Positions 26,301 through 33,669 of a stretch of 35,501 nucleotides of DNA are shown here, one piece after another. Made by a program: the position numbers and the translations under genes. This stretch comes from Akkermansia muciniphila (GTDB taxonomy: Bacteria > Verrucomicrobiota > Verrucomicrobiia > Verrucomicrobiales > Akkermansiaceae). The stretch is from contig CAMAQB010000032.1 of the NCBI GenBank assembly GCA_945860285.1, positions 1-35,501 on the forward strand, read 5' to 3'. The first letter of the stretch is position 1. The number at the start of each line of letters is the position of its first letter. The notes beneath the pieces were generated by a model that was given only the letters and a program-made list of their open reading frames with translations, searched no databases and had not been told where the DNA came from.

Positions 26301-29258
26301 CATCGCGGCGGCTTTCAGTTGCGGACGATTTTTGTGACGGAGAACCGCAGTTATCTAACAAATCGCACGATCGGTGTGCCCTGGAGCAAGCACCAGTTGT
26401 CGCTGAAGTTTGAAACCATGCGATCCAAACTGGAACCGGGTGCGAAGGAATCGTGGAGCGTGATCGTGGAAGGCACGGAAAAAGACAAGGTGGAGATGCT
26501 GGGGTCGATGTATGACGCATCGCTCGATGCGTTCACGATGCACGAATGGACCCATTCGTTGTCGCAATATTTTTACCATGATTACTCCCGCGCAGCTTTT
26601 CTGGCCTTGGGCGGAATGGCGCTGTCGCAGCCCTATGAGCGGGATTGGAATCAGATCGTGGGGGGCGGTGTTTTGAGTTATCGGAGCATGATCGACTCTC
26701 TGCTTCCGCCGATGAGAATCGGATGGGGTTTCGGAGGCGGGGGTGGCTCTCGGCTACGACGGGCGGGTGGAAACTTTTTGGAAAAATCTGCCGCACCGAT
26801 GGCAGCCTTGGCGGACATGTCGGTGAGTGAGGGCGCTGCGATGGATGCCTTTTCAGATGGAGTTCCTGCAAAACGGAAGAGTGAAAGTGTAGTCTATAAC
26901 GGCATAGCAGCCCAGGATAAAGGCGAGGCAGCACGACCCGACACCGGCGCGGTGGCTCCCCGCAAAAACCTCCAGGAGACGGCATTTTTCGAACCATTTC
27001 TCACCGCCGACGAAAAAGGTGTGGTCAAAATAACCTTTACCATGCCGGAGGCTCTCACCAAATGGCGTTTCATGGGGATTGCCCACGACGCCCAATTGCG
27101 CTCGGGATTTCTGGAAGGTGAAGCAGTGACGGCAAAAGACCTGATGTGTCAGCCAAACCCACCACGCTTTCTGCGCGAAGGTGACGAAGTGGAGTTCACC
27201 GCGAAAATTTCCAATCAGTCGGATCAGGCTCAGCAAGGTCAGGCACGTCTGAGTTTTGCCGATGCAGCGACGATGGAGTCGCGCGATGCCGCACTGGCGT
27301 TGCAGACACCTGAACAGGAATTCGACATCCCCGCAAAGGAATCAAAGACCCTGTCCTGGCGCATCAAGGTGCCCGATGGCGCTGGCTTTCTGACCTTCAA
27401 GGCGGTTGCGTCCGCAGGGAAAATTTCCGATGGTGAAGAGGGCATGATCCCCGTGCTGTCGCGTCGACAGCTTGTCACCGAGTCGATCACCCTGCCGATC
27501 CGCAATATTGGTTCGCGCGGTTTTGAAATGAAAAAACTGTCGGGCAGCGGTGCTTCGGATTCCCTGCGTCATCAGGGTGTCACCGTGCAGGTCGTCTCAC
27601 AACCGGCTTGGTATGCGGTGATGGCATTGCCGTATTTGATGGAATTTCCGCATGAATGCGCCGAGCAGACATTCAACCGCTACTATGCGAACCAATTGGC
27701 GCGACACATTGTTCAGGGCGATCCGAAAATCCGCCGGGTGTTCGAATGGTGGCGCAACGCCCCGAAAGTTCTCGAAAGTCCGTTGCTGAAAAACCAGGAC
27801 CTCAAGAGTCTGATGATCGAGGAAACACCGTGGCTGCGCGATGGCAATTCCGAGACCGAAGCGCGACGCAACGTCGGCGTGTTGTTCGACGACAACCGTC
27901 TCGACAGCGAAATGGCCCGGGCCATGAAGCGATTGACCGAAATGCAACTGCAAAACGGTGCCTGGCCGTGGTTCACCGGCGGCGAGGGCAGCGAATTCAT
28001 CACGCTCTACATTGTTACCGGCATGGGTCGATTGAATCACCTTGGTGTCAAGGTTGACAACGACCGGGCCTTGCAGGCGCTTGACTGGCTCGACGGCCGG
28101 ATTCGTGAGATGTATGACGACATCAAAGCAAAGGACCGTGACAAGAATCACTTTTCGTCGTTCATTGCGATGTATCTCTATGGTCGCAGTTTCTACCAGG
28201 AGCAACGTCCCATTGCCGGTGCCAACAAAGAGGCCGTCGATTATTTTCTCAAGCAGGGAGCCAAGTACTGGACGGAGAACTCCAGTCTGATGACCCGCTG
28301 TCACACCGCGCTGGGTTTGCAGCGCTTCGGTGACAAGGAAACGCCTGCGGCCATCGTGGCATCACTGCGCGAGAACGCACGAAACACCGATGAAATGGGC
28401 ATGCACTGGCGCATGAATGAGAATTTTTACTGGTATGAAGCGCCGGTGGAAACGCAGGCGATGATCATTGAAACCTTTCGCGAGGTTGCCAAGGACATGA
28501 AAGCCGTCGATGACTGCCAGGTCTGGCTGCTCAAGCAGAAACAAACCCAGGGTTGGAAGACCAGCAAGTCCACAGCGGATGCCATTTATGCACTTTTGTT
28601 AGGCGGCGATGTCAAACGTCTCGCCTCCGATGCAATTGTTAAAACCGAACTCGGTGGGGTCGAAGTGAAACCGGAAAATGTCGAACCCGGCACGGGATTT
28701 TATGAAAAAAAATTCGCCGCTGCCGAGGTGAAACCTGAAATGGGCAAGGTTAAACTCACCAAGACCGACGAAGGCGTTTCCTGGGGATCGCTGCACTGGC
28801 AGTATCTGGAGGACGTTTCCAAGATCACTCCGCACGAGGGAAATCCTCTGGAAGTGAAAAAAAGCATCTTTGTCAAACGCATGACCAAAGCGGGGGCGAC
28901 GCTGGAGGCCGTGAAAGGTCCGCTGTTACCCGGCGACGAGGTCGTCACCCGAATTGAAATCCGCACCGACCGCGACATGGAATACATCCATTTGAAGAGC
29001 CAGCGCGGCAGCGGGGTCGAACCGGTGAATGTCCTCTCCCAATACAAATGGCAGGATGGTCTGGGATACTATGAGATGACCAAGGACACCGCCGATCACT
29101 TCTTCATCGAGCACCTGCGTCGCGGCACCTACGTGTTCGAGACCAGCGCGCGTGTGCAACTGCGCGGCAGTTATCCCACCGGTATCGCCGAACTCCAGTG
29201 CATGTATGCGCCGGAGTTCAACAGCCACAGCGGCAGTGTGATGATGGAGGTGAAATGA
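23334..29258 (+). CDS. Bacterial alpha-2-macroglobulin family protein
   Basis: The 1974-residue envelope protein is thought to trap attacking proteases by a bait-and-thioester mechanism. The N-terminus is a signal peptide (MKKLLSFMLACSPLLAG). The Cys in it gives only a poor lipobox, so secreted versus lipid-anchored is open. A helical region (about 25-450) is followed by a carboxypeptidase-regulatory-like domain at about 490-535 and an MG2 domain from about 560 (DRAIYRPGQTVRFKGI). A Gly/Ala-rich bait-like stretch lies at about 1120-1190. The A2M domain starts at about 1215 (FFEPFLTADEKGVVKITF). The thioester domain has an intact C-x-E-Q at 1442-1445 (HECAEQTFNRYY), and a receptor-type C-terminal domain starts at about 1850. 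The usual partner, penicillin-binding protein 1C, is absent here. Confidence 0.93.
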   Translation: MKHAMKKLLSFMLACSPLLAGPREAEWKKVEDYMNKDLPKSAITELLAIDAKARAEKAWPEAIRATAQRVKLEGTIEEGADVIGPIKGLEKELAAAPEEMKPLLQTIDALWLWSYYTQNQWQFMQRTQTAQQPGEDMQTWDLQRILAEIDSRFMKALANRDALKAQPVDGFSMLLEKGNTPDELRPTMYDFLVHEILNFYAAEESVDAAAEDAFEFDAASPAFGMAEEFLAWKPQSSDEKSWKLKSIRLYQEIIAYHQDRLSARVHNELERLEWAKGAVTGGDTDKRMIDRYNELINATVGNEIQSLARGKLAELLMTQKRMKDAREVAVAGRDAFPDSIYRSLCASVISRIEAKQVNVATELVWNAAKPVFEVKYRNINKVWFRLYAETWNPRFEGYYDDKKITQLLRGKPVKQWSVDLAPTDDYLEKSQNLDAPLDLPHGLYQLVASAEENFSIHKNHLSFSRIWLSDLLMISSNRYETSQGFVVNALSGDPLQGVNVAMWTTENGKWSKSATAQTDKDGAYAFDNKRQRQMQVFAEKDGDSMSSGHGWSYHRGEDRPNTHLFIFTDRAIYRPGQTVRFKGIAAYYDRNKNDYHTLNDENFTVVFSDANQKEISKLELKSNDKGSFQGSFTTPNDRVLGMAYLTCRDNQTMIRVEEYKRPKFYAEVGPAQKAPKLDENVIVIGKALSYTGAAIDGGKVKWSVTRRAIWPDWSRWCWWYVPQNNTAKQIAHGVAVTKTDGTFDVPFIAEADKDIDPATEPIFSYEVTVEVTDSTGETRTATRAVKAGYLDVQASMTCESWQEPTEPVKITIGTKTVDDLPIQSKGTVSVFRVVEPEHVLRARLNQPYGEVKASKDPSDPNNWELGELVQKNEFATDEKGQAESVVKLAAGEYRAVLTTSDSSGKKVTALLPIRIVDPQSVDFPVTVAHHFDVKNTTIEPGGELIALWGTGYDKGRYYYEIEHRGKILRKGWSDGAKTQEVLRFPVREEHRGGFQLRTIFVTENRSYLTNRTIGVPWSKHQLSLKFETMRSKLEPGAKESWSVIVEGTEKDKVEMLGSMYDASLDAFTMHEWTHSLSQYFYHDYSRAAFLALGGMALSQPYERDWNQIVGGGVLSYRSMIDSLLPPMRIGWGFGGGGGSRLRRAGGNFLEKSAAPMAALADMSVSEGAAMDAFSDGVPAKRKSESVVYNGIAAQDKGEAARPDTGAVAPRKNLQETAFFEPFLTADEKGVVKITFTMPEALTKWRFMGIAHDAQLRSGFLEGEAVTAKDLMCQPNPPRFLREGDEVEFTAKISNQSDQAQQGQARLSFADAATMESRDAALALQTPEQEFDIPAKESKTLSWRIKVPDGAGFLTFKAVASAGKISDGEEGMIPVLSRRQLVTESITLPIRNIGSRGFEMKKLSGSGASDSLRHQGVTVQVVSQPAWYAVMALPYLMEFPHECAEQTFNRYYANQLARHIVQGDPKIRRVFEWWRNAPKVLESPLLKNQDLKSLMIEETPWLRDGNSETEARRNVGVLFDDNRLDSEMARAMKRLTEMQLQNGAWPWFTGGEGSEFITLYIVTGMGRLNHLGVKVDNDRALQALDWLDGRIREMYDDIKAKDRDKNHFSSFIAMYLYGRSFYQEQRPIAGANKEAVDYFLKQGAKYWTENSSLMTRCHTALGLQRFGDKETPAAIVASLRENARNTDEMGMHWRMNENFYWYEAPVETQAMIIETFREVAKDMKAVDDCQVWLLKQKQTQGWKTSKSTADAIYALLLGGDVKRLASDAIVKTELGGVEVKPENVEPGTGFYEKKFAAAEVKPEMGKVKLTKTDEGVSWGSLHWQYLEDVSKITPHEGNPLEVKKSIFVKRMTKAGATLEAVKGPLLPGDEVVTRIEIRTDRDMEYIHLKSQRGSGVEPVNVLSQYKWQDGLGYYEMTKDTADHFFIEHLRRGTYVFETSARVQLRGSYPTGIAELQCMYAPEFNSHSGSVMMEVK

Positions 29259-29267
29259 GGCCCGGTG

Positions 29268-30077
29268 CTATAGCGGTCGGGCATACGTATTGCAGCGGTT
29301 GTTCCATCCTTCGCGCCAGCGGGACTCGCCGCGGGCGGGCGGTGAGTTGTCGATCCGACGATTGAGCGCCCGTTTGGCGGACTCCGCAAACTCCACCGCC
29401 GCAGCCTGTCCGGCGGCGACATCTTTCATGCCTCCCAGAACCTGCAATAGACCCCAGCCTTTGCCGTTGTAGCGCTCGCCGGTATTCAATCCATCGCCCT
29501 TGAAATTCACATAGTCGATCAATGCATACTGGCCATGGGCGGTGGCGGCGACTTTCTGATAGTTGGCATCGATGCGTGCGCGGTCGGATGCCGGCGCGCC
29601 ACTAACGATTTTCGGCAGCGCGGCGCGGGAGCGGCTGATGATGAAATCGGTTTGCAGCGTCACGGTGTTGGAAAGCCACTGGCGCAGTTCGTTCATGCGC
29701 GGGCTGTTGAAATCGCGTTTGAATTCGTCCGGCGAATTCCACGGGCAGTGGGGAAGCAGTCCCACGTCGGGCACTTTGACTCCGCGTCCCTTGCAATAGG
29801 TCATGAACTGCGGCCACGATTCGGTGAATGGCCCCTTGTGTTTGGCGGTGTACCAAATGAAGTGGCCGATGCCCAGCGAAGGAAATTCCTCGCCCACATT
29901 CCAGGTCGTCAATCCGCTGACCGTGCCGCCGCATTCGTTTTGCCAGATTTTTTTGCCGATCGTCGTTTTTTGTTTTTCCGTGAGTTGCAGCATTTTCACC
30001 GACTGTGCGGCTGACAGATCGACGAATGACGTGCAAATCAAGGCGGCGGAACAACAGAGGATGGTGGAAATGTTCAT
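29268..30077 (-). CDS. Secreted protein, possibly lysozyme-like
   Basis: The product has 269 residues with a Sec signal peptide (about 1-24, ending LSAAQ). Conserved-looking blocks are IGKKIWQNECGGTVSGLTTW (40-59), FPSLGIGHFIWY and WGLLQVLGGM. A Glu in a helix followed by a Gly-rich turn and later GLLQV recalls the lysozyme/transglycosylase superfamily, with Glu48 as candidate catalytic residue. I recognise the protein type as a conserved secreted hypothetical, and the enzymatic role is an inference. Its ATG overlaps the stop of the upstream membrane protein gene (ATGA). It converges with the alpha-2-macroglobulin gene, nine bases between stops. Confidence 0.7.
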   Translation of the reverse strand: MNISTILCCSAALICTSFVDLSAAQSVKMLQLTEKQKTTIGKKIWQNECGGTVSGLTTWNVGEEFPSLGIGHFIWYTAKHKGPFTESWPQFMTYCKGRGVKVPDVGLLPHCPWNSPDEFKRDFNSPRMNELRQWLSNTVTLQTDFIISRSRAALPKIVSGAPASDRARIDANYQKVAATAHGQYALIDYVNFKGDGLNTGERYNGKGWGLLQVLGGMKDVAAGQAAAVEFAESAKRALNRRIDNSPPARGESRWREGWNNRCNTYARPL

Positions 30078-30463
30078 GGGATGGTTTCAGGTTTTTCAGG
30101 AATGGTGCACTCGACGGGGGAATGCTCGTCATGCCTGCTTTGCGATTTTCTCATCGCAACCTTGTAGCACAAATAAGCGATGAGAAATCCGGAACCAAGG
30201 CAGATGGCCAACGGCAGCCATTGTTGCTTCTTTTTGATGGTGATTGTTGGTTTTTCAATGACCGAAGTGATGTAGCGCACTTCGACGGCAATCTGTTTGT
30301 CCTCCGCATTCCACTGCGTCCCCTTGTCGGTATTGCGCGGCGTCAGCATCAGGTCGGTGCTGCTGCCCACATACGACGCGGTGGCGAGCATGTATCCTCC
30401 GGTGGCGAGAACGGCACCAAGAATGGCGCAAGTGATGCCGGTTTTGATCTGGTGAAATGTCAT
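30074..30463 (-). CDS. Small two-helix membrane protein
   Basis: The 129-residue protein has two predicted membrane segments (about 10-31, GITCAILGAVLATGGYMLA, and about 84-102, LPLAICLGSGFLIAYLCY). The ~50-residue loop between them (TPRNTDKGTQWNAEDKQIAVEVRY) should face the periplasm, and the tail is charged and cytosolic. No family is recognised. It sits between pdxA (18 bp) and the lysozyme-like gene (4-bp overlap), so it is probably co-expressed with both. A role in handling the secreted neighbour is possible but unproven. Confidence 0.65.
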   Translation of the reverse strand: MTFHQIKTGITCAILGAVLATGGYMLATASYVGSSTDLMLTPRNTDKGTQWNAEDKQIAVEVRYITSVIEKPTITIKKKQQWLPLAICLGSGFLIAYLCYKVAMRKSQSRHDEHSPVECTIPEKPETIP

Positions 30464-30481
30464 GTCGAGATCTTTGCGCGG

Positions 30482-31345
30482 TCACTTTACCATTTCCGCC
30501 GCGAGTTGCAAGGCTCGCAACATCGAGGCATGATGGGCGAGATTTTTCCCTGCAATCGCAAAGGCCGTGCCGTGGTCCGGACTGAGACGCGGCTTCGGCA
30601 AACCCAGGGTGATATTGACCGCGTTGTCGAAATCCAACAGTTTCAGCGGGATCAATCCCTGGTCGTGGTACATGCACAGGACGGCATCGTATTTCCCGCT
30701 GACGGCATCGCGAAAAATGGCGTCGGGCACATGAGGACCGGAAAATTGTGCGATTCCCGATTGATTGAGTGCCGCGATGGCCGGGGCGATGATCTCCAAT
30801 TCCTCGGTTCCAAAAGCACCATTCTCGCCGGCGTGGGGATTGAGACCGCACACCGCGATGCGCGGCAAGCGCCCCGTGCGGCGCTGGGCAAACTCCGCCA
30901 GCAGTTTTCCCTTGGCCACGATGTTTGCGATGCTGAGTGTACGTGCGACATCCGCCAACGGAATGTGAATCGTCACCAGTCCAACGGTCAGGTGATTGCC
31001 ACTGAGGCACATCGCCGTTTCTCCCGCATTGAGTCGGTCGGTGAAAAACTCGGTTTGCCCGGGGTAGGGGAAACCGATGGCCTGCAGCTGTTCTTTTGAA
31101 ACCGGCCCGGTGACCACGGCATCGGCGCTGCCTTCGTTCAAGCGGCGGGCGGACTCCTCCAAGGCATCCCAGGCGATGCGTGCCGAATGTTCATCCGGTT
31201 TGCCGGGAATGCTGCTGCTGGGAACGGGCAGCCATTCATAGATGCAATGATCGGGCAGGTCCGACGAGGCCAGCGCGGCGGCGATGACCTCCGGGCCGAT
31301 GCCGGCGGGGTCGCCCGAGGTAATGAGGATGCGGGGCAGTGGCAT
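30482..31345 (-). CDS. pdxA: 4-hydroxythreonine-4-phosphate dehydrogenase
   Basis: The enzyme oxidises 4-phosphohydroxy-L-threonine in the DXP-dependent route to pyridoxal 5'-phosphate, using NAD and a divalent metal in the cytosol. Signatures are ITSGDPAGIGPEV (8-20), HIPL with metal-ligand His127, GLNPHAGENGAFGTEE (167-182, His171), MYHDQGLIPLK (His227) and PDHGTAFAIAGK. At 287 residues it is about 40 shorter than the E. coli enzyme; the shortening lies before residue 80. The substrate-binding GHTE motif of E. coli is GQTE here (Gln97), which may be a lineage variant. It follows the DUF202-like gene by seven bases. No pdxJ lies in view. Confidence 0.92.
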   Translation of the reverse strand: MPLPRILITSGDPAGIGPEVIAAALASSDLPDHCIYEWLPVPSSSIPGKPDEHSARIAWDALEESARRLNEGSADAVVTGPVSKEQLQAIGFPYPGQTEFFTDRLNAGETAMCLSGNHLTVGLVTIHIPLADVARTLSIANIVAKGKLLAEFAQRRTGRLPRIAVCGLNPHAGENGAFGTEELEIIAPAIAALNQSGIAQFSGPHVPDAIFRDAVSGKYDAVLCMYHDQGLIPLKLLDFDNAVNITLGLPKPRLSPDHGTAFAIAGKNLAHHASMLRALQLAAEMVK

Positions 31346-31352
31346 GAATGGA

Positions 31353-31682
31353 TCAGGGGTCGACCAGGTTTCGCAGAAACTCGTTGTTTTGAATGATCAA
31401 GTCGAGACGCTTGTCGTTGCCGCGCAATTTCTTGATGGCGTTGACGATCAGCCAGAGGGCGATCAGCACCAGCAATGTGCAGCCACCGAGAACCGGAATC
31501 ATCAGGAAGAGGATTTTGTTGGGATGGTAGAGGTTGGATGTCGCAATCAGGACCGAACCGATGGAGAGCGGGATTGAAAAAATCGCAATTCCCGTGCGTA
31601 GCAGAGACAGCGCGGTGCGCTTCTCCGCCAGCATCAGGTTGACCTCGTCGAAAACCACGTCACGATTTTCCTCCGTTTCCAT
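31353..31682 (-). CDS. DUF202-like membrane protein
   Basis: The 109-residue protein starts at the ATG at 31682 (METEENRDVVFDEVN). It carries the DUF202-type pattern LMLAEKRTALSLLRTGIAIFS, a helix with Glu-Lys-Arg-Thr ahead of the first membrane segment. A second membrane segment lies at about 60-83 (PVLGGCTLLVLIALWLIV). The C-terminus is short and charged. The function of this family is unknown; members are small inner-membrane proteins. The frame is open further up to 31778 but would run into the divergent gene. It heads the operon with pdxA. Confidence 0.75.
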   Translation of the reverse strand: METEENRDVVFDEVNLMLAEKRTALSLLRTGIAIFSIPLSIGSVLIATSNLYHPNKILFLMIPVLGGCTLLVLIALWLIVNAIKKLRGNDKRLDLIIQNNEFLRNLVDP

Positions 31683-31764
31683 GCGCCTTTCACCATACAC
31701 CTGCGGAGCGGCTAGGCAATTTTTTTGTGTTGGAACCAGTCCCTGAACTGCTAACATGCCCTGC

Positions 31765-32103
31765 ATGGAAGAATCCAACGAAGAACGGGATCATGGCGTG
31801 CAGCCCCTGGATACCTTGATGATGGGCTGGGGGCTGGAAAATCATGATCTGGTCGAGGCCTCGCCGGAACAACTCAACCACAAGCAGGTGCAGAAAGGTC
31901 GCAAGGGCCGACAACTGACGCTGCATTCGATGCAAAAAGTCAATCGTGCCCTGAACATCGCGATCTGGAACCGCCTGACTGCGGAACAACGGGAGTTGTA
32001 TTTCGAATATCCGCATCACTGGTTGTTTTCCTATGCCAAGGGATATCAACCAGGTCGCGTGGATCCCAACGATCCTTTGAAGGAAATCGTGCGGCATCGA
32101 TGA
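31765..32103 (+). CDS. Conserved small hypothetical protein
   Basis: The 112-residue soluble protein begins MEESNEERDHGVQPLDTL (an alternative ATG at 31756 adds three residues). It has an acidic N-terminus. A basic middle part follows (KQVQKGRKGRQLTLHSMQKV, about 40-60). The C-terminal half is aromatic-rich (WNRLTAEQRELYFEYPHHW). There is no signal peptide or membrane helix. The basic stretch would suit nucleic-acid or ribosome contact, which is speculation. Its TGA overlaps the ATG of the FAD oxidoreductase (ATGA), so it is the first gene of a four-gene operon with two tRNA-modification candidates and ribD. Confidence 0.75.
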   Translation: MEESNEERDHGVQPLDTLMMGWGLENHDLVEASPEQLNHKQVQKGRKGRQLTLHSMQKVNRALNIAIWNRLTAEQRELYFEYPHHWLFSYAKGYQPGRVDPNDPLKEIVRHR

Positions 32104-33089
32104 ATCGGATCACCATTGTCGGCATGGGCCTGGCCGGTTCCTGCCTCGCCTGGGAGCTGTGGCGACGGCAGGTTCCGTTTCGCATCGTCGACGACGGCAT
32201 TCCCGGTAGTTCCCATGTCGCGGCTGGATTGGTCAATCCGGTGACGGGAAAAAACTGCGCGGTTTCATGGCGCTATCGGGAATTTGTTGGAGTGGCCGAA
32301 CGATTCTATCGCGACATCGAAACGCGGCTTGATTGCCGGTTGTGGTTCCCCTTGGAAGTGACTCGCTTGATTGCTGAACGGGATGAAAAAATGTCGTCGA
32401 AATTGCTTCAAGGCGAGGCGGCGGCTTGGGTCATCGGTGAACGGGAATCCCACCCATGGCCGGGCCACAAGGCCTACTTGCTGAAAGGAGCCGCGCGGGT
32501 GGACACCGCTGCATTTGTTAGAAAAAGCCGCGAATTTTTTGCAGGACTCGGCAACGTCACGACAGCGCGCCATCAGGCGGTTGCCGGAGAAACAACGGTC
32601 TGGTGCGAGGGCGCGGCAGGACTGCTGCGGGCGAATCCATTGCCATGGCAACACCGCTGCGCCAAGGGGGAAATCCTCACCGTCCATGCCCCGGCTTGGA
32701 GGCAGGAACGCATGGTGATCGGTCGCGGCTGGCTTGTGCCGCTGGGCGATGATTTTTACAAGGTGGGCGCGACCTATGATTGGGACATGCTCGACGCGAA
32801 TCCAACGTCGCCGGGCAGGGCGTTTCTGGAGTCCATCGCACGCGACATCGGCGGTGCGGATTTTCGGATTGTCGCTCATGAGGCGGGCATCCGGCCGATC
32901 ATTCGCAAAAGCCAGCCGGTGATCGGACCGTTGGCGAATGGGTCGGTTGTGTTCAACGGCTTGGGATCGAAGGGGGCACTCTGCGCGCCGTTGGTGGCGA
33001 ACCGACTGGCCGACTGGCTGATCGATGGTCGGGAGATTGAAGCGGACTTGAGCACGCAGGCGTATTTCGCCGATCTAACAAAACTTTGA
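32100..33089 (+). CDS. FAD-dependent oxidoreductase, MnmC1/MnmL-like
   Basis: The 329-residue protein is of the D-amino-acid-oxidase (DAO) superfamily. The dinucleotide-binding fingerprint is at 5-20 (TIVGMGLAGSCLAWEL), and HVAAGLVNPVTGK follows at about 39-51. A second FAD-contacting part lies near the end (GIRPIIRKSQPVIGPL, NGLGSKGALCAPLVA). The VNPVTGK and LGSKGAL signatures resemble the FAD domain of MnmC, which removes the carboxymethyl group from cmnm5U at tRNA position 34. Stand-alone versions (MnmL) do this in bacteria that lack MnmC. The next gene, one base downstream, encodes an MnmM-type methyltransferase, which supports the assignment. Glycine-oxidase-like activity is the alternative. 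Confidence 0.75.
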   Translation: MNRITIVGMGLAGSCLAWELWRRQVPFRIVDDGIPGSSHVAAGLVNPVTGKNCAVSWRYREFVGVAERFYRDIETRLDCRLWFPLEVTRLIAERDEKMSSKLLQGEAAAWVIGERESHPWPGHKAYLLKGAARVDTAAFVRKSREFFAGLGNVTTARHQAVAGETTVWCEGAAGLLRANPLPWQHRCAKGEILTVHAPAWRQERMVIGRGWLVPLGDDFYKVGATYDWDMLDANPTSPGRAFLESIARDIGGADFRIVAHEAGIRPIIRKSQPVIGPLANGSVVFNGLGSKGALCAPLVANRLADWLIDGREIEADLSTQAYFADLTKL

Positions 33090-33090
33090 G

Positions 33091-33669
33091 ATGAAATCTG
33101 TTCTTCCCAGACCCACGGAACTCGCCCGCACCTGGATTCAGCAGGTGTTGCGGGAAGGGGATGTCGCCATCGATGCGACGGTGGGCAACGGCCACGACAC
33201 CCTGTTTCTTGCTGGTTGCGTCGGCGCCACAGGCCGGGTGATCGGCTTTGACATCCAGCAGAGCGCCATCGAATCGGCGCGGAATCTTTTGCGGGAAAAC
33301 GGCGCGATGGTGTCGAACGTGGATTTTCACTGCATGAGCCACGCGAAAATGCCCGATGTGGTGACCTCATCGGTGCGGGCGGTGATGTTCAACCTCGGTT
33401 ATCTCCCCGGAGCGGATCATTCTTTGATCACAAAAGTGGCTGAGACCATTCCCGCTCTGCTGGCCGCATCTTCGCTGCTCTCAGCGGGCGGCTTGATCAC
33501 GATTGTCTGTTATCCCGGCCATCCGGGCGGTGAGGAGGAAATGAGGGCGGTCATCGAATGGGCATCCAACCTGGACAGCGGGTGGCAGGTGGCGAAGTAT
33601 GAAAAACTCGGCACGCTGAAACTGGCTCCGGTATTGTTGGGAATTCAAAAATCGGGAGGTGGTGTGTGA
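33091..33669 (+). CDS. mnmM: tRNA wobble-uridine methyltransferase, MnmM (YtqB) type
   Basis: The 192-residue class I SAM-dependent methyltransferase shows motif I AIDATVGNGHDTLFLA (26-41) and the acidic end of strand 2 in IGFDIQ (51-56). It also carries the family-specific blocks MFNLGYLPGADH (about 99-110) and CYPGHPGGEEEM. These match the YtqB/MnmM family, which methylates nm5U34 of tRNA to mnm5U. Older annotations call it an rRNA methylase. The upstream FAD oxidoreductase would make its substrate. It is sandwiched with a 1-bp gap before and a GTGA overlap with ribD after, so all are translated from one message. Confidence 0.82.
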   Translation: MKSVLPRPTELARTWIQQVLREGDVAIDATVGNGHDTLFLAGCVGATGRVIGFDIQQSAIESARNLLRENGAMVSNVDFHCMSHAKMPDVVTSSVRAVMFNLGYLPGADHSLITKVAETIPALLAASSLLSAGGLITIVCYPGHPGGEEEMRAVIEWASNLDSGWQVAKYEKLGTLKLAPVLLGIQKSGGGV

